Notes: generated from the sequence alone by a model not told the origin. A DNA stretch of 64,000 bases from Thalassotalea psychrophila (GCF_031583595.1 NZ_CP134145.1:806001-870000), one strand, 5' to 3'; shown: positions 46,564 through 55,593, counted from the stretch's first letter. Numbers and translations: made by a program.

Positions 46564-47583
46564 TTAATTTTTGCAAATGCTTGAGGAGTCTCTGATAACT
46601 AACTCACATTCAAATATCGACTTTATTTCGTCCCAAGTATTTTGCTTTATTTTACAAATAAGCTTTTGTGTTGCTATCTGGCCAAGTAAATGAATTGGTT
46701 GTTTTACTGTGGTAATTGCAGGCCATACTTGCTGTGATACTGAGGTATCATCATAACCTGCAATGGTAAGGTCTGCGGGGACGGCTAAGTTAAGCTGTTT
46801 GGATACTTTTAATACCCCTGCTGCCATGCAATCGTTGCTAGCAAAAATTGCAGAAGGTTTATGTTCTTGTGCAAGTAGTTGCCTTGCGCAATCTTCACCT
46901 GATTCAAAAGTAAAAAGCCCCTGCTTAATCAATTGTTCGTTTAGGTAGATATTATATTCTTTAAGAGCTTGCTTATAGCCAGCATATCTTTTATCGGTAT
47001 CAGAGTGATCAGGATGACCCTTAATAAAACCGATATCTGTATGACCTAAAGATATCAAGTATTTAGTCATATCATATGCTGCTTTTTGATCATCACTACC
47101 TACAAATGGTGAATTATGTTCACTGTGAAGTGGTGAAATCCGCGTATATGGAATGTCTTTATTTTCTAGAAGTTCAATTAATTGATGATTGTCACTAAGC
47201 GGCAAGGTTAGAATTACACCATCTTGTGGTGAAGCATCTAGAAATGTTCTTATAGTTTCAATTATGTTTTCATCTTTATGGTCACAAGGAAATATCTGTA
47301 AATTATATCCTTCCGCATTTCCTTGCGCCATGGCCCCATTTTGTATTTCGAGTATATAATCAGGATTAGGGTTAGAATATAGCAAGGTGAGTATAAAGGT
47401 TTTGTTGCCTCTTAAACCTCTGGCCTGAGGGTTCGGTTTAAAGTTTAACTGGGCAACTGCAGAGTTAACCTTATCTTGCATAATAGGTCTAACATTAGGC
47501 TCTTTATTCAGCACCCTAGATACAGTTTTTACTGACACACCAGCCAAAGCGGCGACTTCTCTAATTGTAACTTTACTATTCAA
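46564..47583 (-). CDS. LacI family transcriptional regulator (copy 2)
   Basis: LacI/GalR regulator of 339 aa, clearly paralogous to copy 1 (20198-21208). The HTH (VTIREVAALAGVSVKTVSRVLNKEP) and hinge (NPQARGLRG) are nearly identical; the effector domain differs more. An in-frame ATG exists at 47607, but TTG 47583 has AGGACG 8 bases ahead and aligns with the start of copy 1. It is probably the first gene of an operon with a sulfatase and the SGNH esterase, behind an operator at 47670-47683, so it likely represses itself. Confidence 0.9.
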   Translation of the reverse strand: MNSKVTIREVAALAGVSVKTVSRVLNKEPNVRPIMQDKVNSAVAQLNFKPNPQARGLRGNKTFILTLLYSNPNPDYILEIQNGAMAQGNAEGYNLQIFPCDHKDENIIETIRTFLDASPQDGVILTLPLSDNHQLIELLENKDIPYTRISPLHSEHNSPFVGSDDQKAAYDMTKYLISLGHTDIGFIKGHPDHSDTDKRYAGYKQALKEYNIYLNEQLIKQGLFTFESGEDCARQLLAQEHKPSAIFASNDCMAAGVLKVSKQLNLAVPADLTIAGYDDTSVSQQVWPAITTVKQPIHLLGQIATQKLICKIKQNTWDEIKSIFECELVIRDSSSICKN

Positions 47584-47669
47584 TTTTATCGTCCTAATAA
47601 AAATCATTAAGCATTTGCCAATGACTCAATAATTTTTTAATTCTTCTTTAGTGAACTATGCAGTAAAAT

Positions 47670-47683
47670 AGATAACGTTGTCA
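47670..47683. promoter_or_regulatory. LacI-type operator between divergent LacI and MFS operons
   Basis: AGATAACGTTGTCA, one base off the consensus. On the minus strand TTGACA (47679-47684) is the -35 for LacI copy 2, with a weak -10 (TGCATA, 16 bases). On the plus strand an AT-rich TATTATAAA (47697-47705) could be the -10 for the transporter operon, so one site may control both directions. Confidence 0.65.
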
Positions 47684-47809
47684 ATAAGGCGTGTCATATT
47701 ATAAATTTATATTGATTTACACAAAAAAATTCCGCTATAGTGCTACAGCTAAATTATTTATCCGTGTTAGTTGTGTTCACTAAATTGAGTTCTTGATAGG
47801 AAATGTAAA

Positions 47810-47851
47810 ATGATAAAACCTTTAATACCAATTCAATATGACTATATCTAA
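47810..47851 (+). CDS. Possible 13-residue leader peptide ahead of the MFS operon
   Basis: ATG-to-TAA frame encoding MIKPLIPIQYDYI, with AGGAAA placed 7 bases ahead and its stop 12 bases before the transporter ATG. The ribosome site is as good as that of the transporter itself. It could couple or attenuate translation. No family is known and chance is possible. Confidence 0.25.
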   Translation: MIKPLIPIQYDYI

Positions 47852-47863
47852 AAAAGGTTCTCT

Positions 47864-49168
47864 ATGTCTGACTTGAATGCTAAGAGTCAATTAAGTAACA
47901 AAAATAATGTTGAACAAGGCTTAAGCTATAATTTTACGTTAGTTATTTTAACATCTTTGTTTTTTATGTGGGGCTTTGTTGCTTGCTTAAATGACATACT
48001 CATTCCACATTTAAAAAATGTATTTGATTTAAATTACACGCAAGCAATGTTGGTGCAATTTTGTTTTTTTAGTGCTTATTTTCTGGTATCAATTCCAGCT
48101 GGGAATATTGTAAAGAAAATAGGCTATAAATCGGGGATCGTTACTGGGTTGTTCATTGCTGGGCTAGGCTGCCTCACTTTTTACCCTGCTGCATCAACAC
48201 AATCTTATCCTGTGTTTTTATTAGCCTTGTTTGTATTGGCTTCCGGAATTACTTTTTTACAAGTTTCTGCAAACCCCTATGTAACTTTACTCGGCCCCGT
48301 TAAAACTGCATCGAGTAGGTTAACATTAACCCAAGCATTTAATTCACTAGGTACAACGATAGCACCATTAGTAGGTGGTGCCTTTATTTTGGCATCAGTA
48401 GCACTTGGCGTTGAAGAAATTGCCCAATTACCTTTAGCAGAGCAAGCCATGGTAAAGACCGAACAGGCAAATTCTGTCAAATATCCTTACTTAGTCGTTG
48501 CCAGTATTTTATTCAGTTTAGCAATTATTTTTATCGCACTGAAACTGCCAAATTTACATCGAAATGAAGTTGATAACCCGCAGCATAGCTTAGAAAGAAA
48601 AATCTCAATTTGGAAAACCCCACACCTGTTATTGGGCGCTGGGGGGATATTTGTTTATGTTGGTGCTGAAGTTGCAATTGGGAGCTTGATTATTAACTTT
48701 TTAGGCGAAGATCATATCGCTGGAATTTCTCAATCTCAGGCTGCAAATTACGTTGCCTACTACTGGGGCGGCGCTATGGTTGGTCGCTTTGTTGGCGCTG
48801 CTTTAATGCGCTACATTGCAGCAAATAAAATTCTAACGTTTAATGCGCTGGCAGCCATGTGCCTAGTATTAACTGCAGTACTAGGAGAGGGGACACTTGC
48901 AATGTGGGCTATTTTATCAGTTGGCTTATGTAACTCAATTATGTTCCCTACTATTTTTAGTTTAGGGATTCAAGATTTAGGGAAGTCTACAAGTCAAGGC
49001 TCAGGAATTATGTGTTTGGCAATTGCTGGTGGAGCAATTGTGCCAATGATTCAGGGGATTTTGGCAGATTTAATTGGCATTCAATTAGCATTTATTGTGC
49101 CTGTTTTTTGTTATCTATATATTGTATTTTATGGTGTAAAAGGAGCGAGCATTAGGCTCGATAAGTAA
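47864..49168 (+). CDS. MFS sugar transporter, FucP/GluP family (copy 2)
   Basis: 434-aa inner-membrane sugar transporter with about 12 TM helices, closely similar to copy 1: '[20 protein letters not shown]', '[12 protein letters not shown]', '[12 protein letters not shown]' and '[13 protein letters not shown]'. Differences lie mainly in the central loop (about 200-250). It heads an operon with the GH10-like and GH12-like genes; the GH10 start follows its stop directly. Copies 1 and 2 may carry different sugars from the same polymer. Confidence 0.9.
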   Translation: MSDLNAKSQLSNKNNVEQGLSYNFTLVILTSLFFMWGFVACLNDILIPHLKNVFDLNYTQAMLVQFCFFSAYFLVSIPAGNIVKKIGYKSGIVTGLFIAGLGCLTFYPAASTQSYPVFLLALFVLASGITFLQVSANPYVTLLGPVKTASSRLTLTQAFNSLGTTIAPLVGGAFILASVALGVEEIAQLPLAEQAMVKTEQANSVKYPYLVVASILFSLAIIFIALKLPNLHRNEVDNPQHSLERKISIWKTPHLLLGAGGIFVYVGAEVAIGSLIINFLGEDHIAGISQSQAANYVAYYWGGAMVGRFVGAALMRYIAANKILTFNALAAMCLVLTAVLGEGTLAMWAILSVGLCNSIMFPTIFSLGIQDLGKSTSQGSGIMCLAIAGGAIVPMIQGILADLIGIQLAFIVPVFCYLYIVFYGVKGASIRLDK

Positions 49169-50344
49169 ATGAGCAAAGCGTTATCAATGAAAAGTTTTAA
49201 AGCCGTATTATTTACTAGTTTGTTATTAGGCGGTATGCCTTCGCAAGCTGAAAGTTCGCCTGCTGAGAATAATATAAAGCCAGCAGATGGTAGACGTTAT
49301 AAAGATATAGTGGCTGATAAGTATCCTGAAAATGTATATATCGGTGGCACCATTCAATATGGTGAATTGTTTGGCCCGAAAGGGCAGTTACTAAACGATG
49401 AATTTAGCTATATAACTCCAGCCAATATTTATAAGCAGTCGCACATTCACTCAGCTCCAGGTAAATGGCAATGGCAGAAACCAGATCACTGGATTGCTGT
49501 TGCTAAACAAAATAATCAGTTGGTGCGTATACATGGACCAATAAGTCCACAAGTTTCCAAATGGGCAAAAAATGATAAAAGAACGGCTGTAGAGCTAGAG
49601 ACTAACCTAATTGAATTTATGGGCGCATTGGCAGCACGTTATAATAACGAACCCCATGTAAAGTGGCTGGATGTAGTTAACGAAACGATCACCGAAGAAG
49701 GTACATGGTTTGGCCCTAAGCCAGGTGTTACCGAGTGGGAAAATCCATGGACAACTATGGGGTTCATTACTGATATTCCTGAGCAATTCCCTTTATTAAA
49801 AAAACTTGGTGTACCTAAATATATTGTAAGATCATTTATTGAAGCGAATAAATACGCGCCAAATTTAAAAATGGTAATTAATCAACATCGGATGACAACG
49901 CCAGAATCAATAGCATTAATGAAAGAGTTAGTGATCTACTTAAGAACTTTAGGTTTAAGGGTTGATGCCATTGGCTGGCAGGCACACTTTCGCGCAGAGT
50001 ATACCGAATTTTCAGACATTAATAGTGAAGCGATTAATACATTTGATCAGTTGATTAAATGGTCACATGCCAACAATTTTGAATTTCATGTGACAGAAAA
50101 CAACATTCACTTGAATAAAAATGAAGCATATCAAGCTGAACTCGTAGGTAAGGCTTATGCCAATATTGTGCAAACACTGTTGAACAATCGTAAAACAGGT
50201 GTGGTGTCATGGAATGCTTGGACGATAACTGACGGCCCACATTTTCGTAATCAAAAGACTACAACTACTGGTATTTGGAATGAGAATTATCAACCGCAAA
50301 AAGCATATTATGATATTCAAAAAGTTTTAGAGCAGAGTAAGTAG
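49169..50344 (+). CDS. Divergent glycoside hydrolase family 10 enzyme
   Basis: 391-aa exported GH10-like protein (signal peptide about 1-27, ending SQAES). The acid/base Glu172 lies in WLDVVNETITEEG and the nucleophile Glu310 in FHVTENNIHL; the 'LRVDAIGWQAHF' and 'SWNAWTITDG' blocks are also GH10. However, the classic NEMK block reads NIYK and the GHTLVWHSQ-like block reads HGPISPQVSKW, so residues that bind xylose in true xylanases are changed. It is probably an endo-acting enzyme on a modified xylan-like or other beta-linked backbone. It begins immediately after the transporter stop; a second ATG at 49187 is also possible. Confidence 0.8.
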   Translation: MSKALSMKSFKAVLFTSLLLGGMPSQAESSPAENNIKPADGRRYKDIVADKYPENVYIGGTIQYGELFGPKGQLLNDEFSYITPANIYKQSHIHSAPGKWQWQKPDHWIAVAKQNNQLVRIHGPISPQVSKWAKNDKRTAVELETNLIEFMGALAARYNNEPHVKWLDVVNETITEEGTWFGPKPGVTEWENPWTTMGFITDIPEQFPLLKKLGVPKYIVRSFIEANKYAPNLKMVINQHRMTTPESIALMKELVIYLRTLGLRVDAIGWQAHFRAEYTEFSDINSEAINTFDQLIKWSHANNFEFHVTENNIHLNKNEAYQAELVGKAYANIVQTLLNNRKTGVVSWNAWTITDGPHFRNQKTTTTGIWNENYQPQKAYYDIQKVLEQSK

Positions 50345-50375
50345 TCTAAACACAGAATAATAATTAGGATTACAG

Positions 50376-51917
50376 ATGTTAAATAATAAGATGATCTTGT
50401 TAGTTAAGCTACCAATTTTAATCGTGACAGCTTATCTGTCAAATGTGAGTTATGCTGCTGAGGTAACTAGCGCAACCACGATAATAAAATCTGATCATTA
50501 CTCGCTAACCAACAACCTTTTCAATGATGGTAGTGTGATGACTTATGATGAAAATTCAGTGGAGGTTAATGGCGCTGCCTTTTCACTTAGCTATATCGAC
50601 CAAGGTGGCTCTGGCATGGATTCTTATGTTCAGGGCACTGTTGGCGGTGTTAAAGCTAGTGGTAGCTGGAAACCTGGTAGTGTTGCCTTAACAGGCATGC
50701 CGGTACAAATAGCAAATTTAGATGATAGCTTAAGGTTACAATGGAAAACTTTTCAACAAAACTCTAATGACAGTGATGATAAATGGTGGGCGACCATTAA
50801 TGTAATTTTTGATGCCGGAAATGAAAATTTAGAGCCTGTTGATGCTGACCGTGACTATGATCTAGTGATTAAATTAGAGAGCTATAAACAAGATAGTTTT
50901 GAAGATAAAGAAAAAGCCGATAATAACTCTTATTGGTGGTTTGCGAGAAATGCTGACAGCTCTTTACACCCATTTTCGCTTACTATTGATAATGTTGAAT
51001 ATCAGTGGGCGGTGCGTTACAAGTTTTTCCAAAATAGTGGTACTAAAGACAATAAAGTTCATATCAAATTTATTCCGATAGATAATAACAACGTAGCACC
51101 ATATTTAGATCATTCATTAAAGCTTTTCGTTGATGTAACTAAAGAATATTTAAACTATATTGAATTACCGGTAAGTGAACAAAAGCTTGCCACAGAAAAA
51201 GTGGCCGCTTCGAACTTATGGGTTAAGTCTGTTCGTGCGGGTTATGAGTTATATACGGGGCAAGGTACCTATGGCAATGAATACTTTAAAACTGTAGTAG
51301 ATACATTAGCTCCTAGCAGACCAGAAAATTTTGTTTTGACCGTAATTGACAACGATATCGAATTGGCTTGGCATCAAGATTTAACTGATTCAATTGAAGA
51401 ATATCGCTTATATCGTTCAAAAAATGGAGAGGAGTTTCAACTGCTAGCAAGCAACCTATATGCAAGTGAATATCTGGATGAATCTGTAGAAGCAGATCTT
51501 AGTTATGAATATTATGTAGTAGCAATAGATAGATCTTTTAATGAATCTGCGAGCTCTGATATCACTTCAGTTAATGTTGACGAATCGACTCCAGTTGAAA
51601 CGGATCCGGTTGAAACGGATCCGGTTGAAACGGATCCAGTTGAAACGGATCCAGTTGAAACGGATCCAGTTGAAACGGATCCAGTTGAAACTGAGCCAGT
51701 TGAAACAACACCAGTTGAAACAACACCAGTTGAAACAACACCAGTTGAAACAACACCAGTTGAAACTGAGCCAGTTGAAACTGAACCTGTAGAAGAGGAA
51801 AAAAGTAGCAGTGGTGGTTCTATATACTTTTTATTATTAACTTCAGTTATGCTTTTAAGTCAAAAATACAACTCTAATTCGCCAAAAATTGTAATGTTAC
51901 TGAGGGCCAACTGCTAA
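50376..51917 (+). CDS. GH12-like protein with FN3 domain, PVETx repeats and GlyGly-CTERM-like end
   Basis: 513-aa exported protein. After the signal peptide (about 1-28) residues 35-310 follow the GH12 pattern: 'TGMPVQIANLDD', 'YDLVIKLESY' where GH12 has YELMIWL, 'LTIDNVEYQWAV' and 'WVKSVRAGYELYTGQG' with acid/base Glu291. The GH12 nucleophile Glu is replaced by Asp162, so it may be a weak enzyme or a binding protein. An FN3 domain (about 313-400) leads to 14 PVETx units (residues 406-475) and a hydrophobic SSSGGSIYFLLL end resembling GlyGly-CTERM but with an extra tail. It is last in the MFS/GH10 operon. Confidence 0.7.
   Translation: MLNNKMILLVKLPILIVTAYLSNVSYAAEVTSATTIIKSDHYSLTNNLFNDGSVMTYDENSVEVNGAAFSLSYIDQGGSGMDSYVQGTVGGVKASGSWKPGSVALTGMPVQIANLDDSLRLQWKTFQQNSNDSDDKWWATINVIFDAGNENLEPVDADRDYDLVIKLESYKQDSFEDKEKADNNSYWWFARNADSSLHPFSLTIDNVEYQWAVRYKFFQNSGTKDNKVHIKFIPIDNNNVAPYLDHSLKLFVDVTKEYLNYIELPVSEQKLATEKVAASNLWVKSVRAGYELYTGQGTYGNEYFKTVVDTLAPSRPENFVLTVIDNDIELAWHQDLTDSIEEYRLYRSKNGEEFQLLASNLYASEYLDESVEADLSYEYYVVAIDRSFNESASSDITSVNVDESTPVETDPVETDPVETDPVETDPVETDPVETDPVETEPVETTPVETTPVETTPVETTPVETEPVETEPVEEEKSSSGGSIYFLLLTSVMLLSQKYNSNSPKIVMLLRANC
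51591..51800 (+). repeat. Fourteen 15-bp coding tandem repeats (PVETx)
   Basis: In-frame 15-base units of the form CCAGTTGAAACnnnn encode PVETD (6), PVETE (1), PVETT (4), PVETE (2) and PVEEE (1). The DNA identity between units is very high, so copy number is likely variable without breaking the frame. They form a rigid, acidic Pro-rich stalk between the FN3 domain and the membrane-sorting tail. Confidence 0.95.
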
Positions 51918-53960
51918 TTCTGGCTGCTGCCATACACCAGAGAACACAAATGGGCCATGAATATAGTGAATGTTATCGCCATCGATGACACTGCGACCAT
52001 TAGAGTAATAGTAAGGATAGCTACGCTCTTGGTTGCGTTGTTCAGCTTTGATCACGCCTGTATTACTAATCGGGTTTTGCTCATTTTTTAAATCAAGATC
52101 AAAAAGGTACAAGCCAGTATGATCCCAATTACTATAGCCGACACTACTGTCTGAAAGGTTTACTTCCACAGGAAAGGCTAAGCGATATTTGCTTGCTTCC
52201 GTATTTAATATTGAAATTGCATGATGCTCATAAAGTGCTTGGCTCCAACTGTATCTATCGCCAATAACTGTACTTGCCAATTGCTTGGGTTGATCTAGTT
52301 GCGAAATATCAAACAAGCCTAATTTTACGCCGTCACGACCATCACCTTCTTGGCCAATACCAAATAAATAATTTTCTCCAAGTGGATGTAAATAGGTAGA
52401 AAATCCAGGGATTTCCAATTCACCAGCAATAAGCGGATCGTCAGGATTGGATAAGTCAATTACATAAAGGGGATCTGTACGTTCAAAGGTCACAACATAT
52501 ACACGATCTTGAAAGAATCGTACCGCAAAAATATCTTCATTGGCTTTACCTATTTCTTTAGAACGGCTGTTATTAGGTAACTGACCAATAGCTTCTAGCT
52601 GGTTATTTTCATCATTTGTTTGCAATAAAAACAGTTGATGATCAAGCCTATCATTTTCGTCATCAACTCTTTTAGTTGTGACAATGCGCACTAAGCCATT
52701 GTTTTCATTTATTCTAAATTTTGCACCTTGCCCTAAGTAACCTGGCACAATACCGGTTGAACGGTAGTCTACGCCATTTTCGTTAAGTTGCATTTGCTGA
52801 ATAACCGTATTGCTTTCGTTATGCTCTTCAGACCAAATAGTAGAGGTAAGGTAAATAGCGTTCTCAGACATGTAAAAATCGTGGTAGTAGCCATTAATAC
52901 AAGTTGAACTGTATTGTTCTGGGGCCGTTAAATCAAAAACACTGATATTTATGATATTTCCATTTACTGAGTTACTAGTGTTATCTGCAGGTATATAACA
53001 GTCTTCAGGTTGATTGAGTAGTTTTACATCTTGATTGTCAAAACGGATCATTGGCAATAAGTGCTCTGTGGGTAATGCTGCTAATTGCTCTTCATTTGCC
53101 TTATATTCATCATCAGTTTCCGGTGCAGGAAAAGTTAGTTCAGGCTGGTTTGGGTTGTAAGAACTGATTACATAGAGTTTATTATCAATGCGGCGGCTTT
53201 GTAATAAATAACCTTCAATTTCAATGGACTTTGTTAACGTTGGAATTGCTGGAACGCTTGTATCGTAGGTAAAAATATGCAGGCTTTCTCTAGATTGGTA
53301 GTTGCTTATTCCCCAATCATCAGTAACCTCATTGTAATGATAATCATTAGCAAAAACAGTGAGTTGCTTATCATTTAAATACAACGATTGAAAATTATAA
53401 TTGTCAGTAGACTCAATACGGCTGATCTCAATAGTTTGATTATTTTCATTAGCTTCCATTATTCGAATATAGGATTTTTCAGAATACCAGGAAGTATTGT
53501 CTACAGGCTCTGCTATTGATACATCATCACCACCAACTGTACCAACATGAGCATAACCATAACCTTGTTCGGCTAAAATATATAGATTATCACCATCGTA
53601 CTTTACCCTGTCGGCTTCATCTACACCTGCTTCTATCAAATTGGTTTTTGAAAAATTAGATCCTGAATCGTCTGTAGAGCTAGTTGGTGCAGACTCGGCT
53701 GCAACCACCTCAGGATTGATGTCAGATGCACCATTAAAGTAGAAATAATTTGCTGAGTAGAGCATATTATTACGAATTGTAGATAACGTTTCATCTGCAT
53801 TGTTTGCTTTACGAAAGCCTTCAGTTGATGCTGCCGGCGTATCTAATTCTATAATTTTATATGCTTGGTCTTTGTCATTACTGTTATTGGAAGAATCGCT
53901 GCCACAACTTGCCAGCAAAAAAATTAATGCAAGATAGTTGAGTGATTTTATTATATTCAT
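51897..53960 (-). CDS. Beta-propeller domain lipoprotein
   Basis: 687-aa lipoprotein (lipobox LLASC, Cys19) of the secreted beta-propeller family PF09826: 'TNLIEAGVDEADRVKYDGDNLYIL' (about 105-130) opens the domain, and 'YVIDLSNPDDPLIAGELEIPGFSTYLHPLG' (about 495-525) is the family hallmark. Function unknown; such proteins are thought to bind proteins or polymers at the cell surface. GGAAA precedes the ATG. Its 3' end overlaps the GH12-like gene convergently by 21 bases. An operator-like palindrome at 53977-53990 might place it in the sugar regulon. Confidence 0.85.
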   Translation of the reverse strand: MNIIKSLNYLALIFLLASCGSDSSNNSNDKDQAYKIIELDTPAASTEGFRKANNADETLSTIRNNMLYSANYFYFNGASDINPEVVAAESAPTSSTDDSGSNFSKTNLIEAGVDEADRVKYDGDNLYILAEQGYGYAHVGTVGGDDVSIAEPVDNTSWYSEKSYIRIMEANENNQTIEISRIESTDNYNFQSLYLNDKQLTVFANDYHYNEVTDDWGISNYQSRESLHIFTYDTSVPAIPTLTKSIEIEGYLLQSRRIDNKLYVISSYNPNQPELTFPAPETDDEYKANEEQLAALPTEHLLPMIRFDNQDVKLLNQPEDCYIPADNTSNSVNGNIINISVFDLTAPEQYSSTCINGYYHDFYMSENAIYLTSTIWSEEHNESNTVIQQMQLNENGVDYRSTGIVPGYLGQGAKFRINENNGLVRIVTTKRVDDENDRLDHQLFLLQTNDENNQLEAIGQLPNNSRSKEIGKANEDIFAVRFFQDRVYVVTFERTDPLYVIDLSNPDDPLIAGELEIPGFSTYLHPLGENYLFGIGQEGDGRDGVKLGLFDISQLDQPKQLASTVIGDRYSWSQALYEHHAISILNTEASKYRLAFPVEVNLSDSSVGYSNWDHTGLYLFDLDLKNEQNPISNTGVIKAEQRNQERSYPYYYSNGRSVIDGDNIHYIHGPFVFSGVWQQPELAVGPQ

Positions 53961-53976
53961 CTAGATTTCCATGCGT

Positions 53977-53990
53977 TAATAACGTTATGA
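53977..53990. promoter_or_regulatory. Operator-like palindrome upstream of the beta-propeller gene
   Basis: TAATAACGTTATGA keeps the ATAACGTTAT core of the locus operator but has changed outer bases and no -35-like arm. It is 17 bases ahead of the start codon, where bound repressor could block transcription. Weak candidate. Confidence 0.3.
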
Positions 53991-54058
53991 AGAGCTTGTT
54001 ATTTATACTAAATTTAACTGAGACTTAAAACTTTGTCACCTAATAAATAAATTGAAAA

Positions 54059-54844
54059 TTAACCAGATTCCATTGCTAAAATTGAATTAATATCTAATGT
54101 ATCTATATATTGAATAAAGCCTAACTGTTTTTTCTTTCTCGCCAATACTGCCATGCGATCGGAAAGCTCATTGCCCTCAATGTTGGCATGACCTTTTACA
54201 TGCTTAATTATCAAGTTAGTTTTTAGTTGCTCATATAAAGAAAAACCCTCTTTAATGATTTCAAGGTTTTTAATTTCTTCATTTTTACCGCGAGTCCAGC
54301 CTTTAGCCTGCCACCCTTTTGCCCACTTAGTAATGCAATCAATTGAGTATTTTGAATCTGATAGTACTTGTACCGTTTTCCCTTTAGCAATATGTGGGGC
54401 AGCATAACGAAATGCTTCTAGCATGCCATTTAACTCCGCGGTATTGTTAGTGCCCATAACTTGATGCAACCCATACCAAAGCTCAATTAATGTGTCTTTT
54501 TCATAAACAGCCATACCTGTTCCTGACTTGCCTGGATTGGGTGAGCATGCACCATCACAATAAATATTAAGATCTGCAACCTTCGCAGGCGAAGTCGCTT
54601 TAAGTTTACTTACCGGTTTTGATGTAGTGGTTGGGGGCGAAGATTGATTAGGCGTTTTTGTTAAAGAGCGCTTCATCAATGCTTTGCTATAGGTAGATTG
54701 AAAGGCTTGTTGTGCTTCATCTTTTGATGGAAAGCCCATAAACTGTGCATCAGCTCTTCCAGATGTTAATGATTGCACTGTTGACCAGTCATTAAAGACG
54801 CCTGTTTTTTCGCCTTTCCAAACTACGTAATATTTTTTAGCCAT
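54059..54844 (-). CDS. rnhA: Ribonuclease HI with N-terminal hybrid-binding domain
   Basis: 261-aa RNase H1 of the eukaryote-like architecture. The N-terminal RNA-DNA hybrid-binding (viroplasmin-type) domain covers about 1-50 (KKYYVVWKGEKTGVFNDW), a Ser/Thr/Pro linker about 50-85, and the RNase H domain about 88-245. The catalytic acids are in IYCDGACSPNPG, NTAELNGML, VLSDSKYSID and GNELSDRMA. It degrades RNA in RNA-DNA hybrids in the cytoplasm. Unlike E. coli RnhA, which lacks the extra N-terminal domain. Confidence 0.9.
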   Translation of the reverse strand: MAKKYYVVWKGEKTGVFNDWSTVQSLTSGRADAQFMGFPSKDEAQQAFQSTYSKALMKRSLTKTPNQSSPPTTTSKPVSKLKATSPAKVADLNIYCDGACSPNPGKSGTGMAVYEKDTLIELWYGLHQVMGTNNTAELNGMLEAFRYAAPHIAKGKTVQVLSDSKYSIDCITKWAKGWQAKGWTRGKNEEIKNLEIIKEGFSLYEQLKTNLIIKHVKGHANIEGNELSDRMAVLARKKKQLGFIQYIDTLDINSILAMESG

Positions 54845-55029
54845 TAATTTTTCTTCGTTATCATTATGTTGCTCTTAATAGAGATAATAAAGTGGCTATA
54901 TCTACTTTGCTACTTTATTTTTAGTCTTGTTATAGTTTATAGGATAAAACTATCTAATTAGGCTAACTGAATTTATAATCAGTTATTAGAATTGGTATTA
55001 CGTAATTAACAAGTTCATCAGGAATTTTA

Positions 55030-55440
55030 ATGAGTACAGTTGCAGAACAACAAAATAATCCGTTACATGGTTTAAAGCTTGATGTGTTAGTTAATGAATT
55101 AGTCGATCATTATGGCTTTGAAATTTTAGCTGCGTATACCAATATCAATTGTTTTAAAACCAACCCAAGTATCACTTCAAGTTTAAAATTCTTAAAGAAA
55201 ACTGAATGGGCTCGAGAAAAACTCGAAGACTTTTATTTGTATAAATTTAAAAGAATGCCAAAGCCTGACGACAAAGAGTTTGAAATGCCACCAAGAGCTA
55301 GAGGGTTCAGAGACGGATTAGAGGCAAGAGAGCCACTTGCGTTAACACTTGAGCATGCAGAAGAAGTTAGAGTGAAAAAAGCAGAAAAAACACGTGAACG
55401 TAATGCTGGAAAATTTGATCCTTGGGCGAAACACAAGTAG
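55030..55440 (+). CDS. VF530 family (DUF2132) DNA-binding protein
   Basis: 136-aa cytoplasmic protein. The N-terminal half ([23 protein letters not shown] ... [32 protein letters not shown]) is the VF530 domain, a small helical fold proposed to bind DNA. The charged C-terminal extension is longer than the core domain. An AGGAA ribosome site lies 8 bases before the ATG. It stands alone, divergent from RNase HI. Confidence 0.82.
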   Translation: MSTVAEQQNNPLHGLKLDVLVNELVDHYGFEILAAYTNINCFKTNPSITSSLKFLKKTEWAREKLEDFYLYKFKRMPKPDDKEFEMPPRARGFRDGLEAREPLALTLEHAEEVRVKKAEKTRERNAGKFDPWAKHK

Positions 55441-55593
55441 TTGCATTACAACTTCATTTATACCCAAACAGGCATTAAAGAAATATTTTTAAAACTATTT
55501 TTAAAAATAAACTAGAATTACTCTCTAAACAAAACAACATTATGATAATGTTGAATAATAAATAAGTTTTAGATTGTTAATACGGAGCTTTGT

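Noticed and set aside
51571..51792. Open frames of about 60-80 residues on both strands across the PVETx array, rich in LFQLD or RIRLK repeats
   Set aside because: They exist only because a 15-base repeat is open in several frames; there is no ribosome site and the PVETx frame is the real gene.
51591..51800. CRISPR-like regular repeat
   Set aside because: Units are contiguous without spacers and code in frame.
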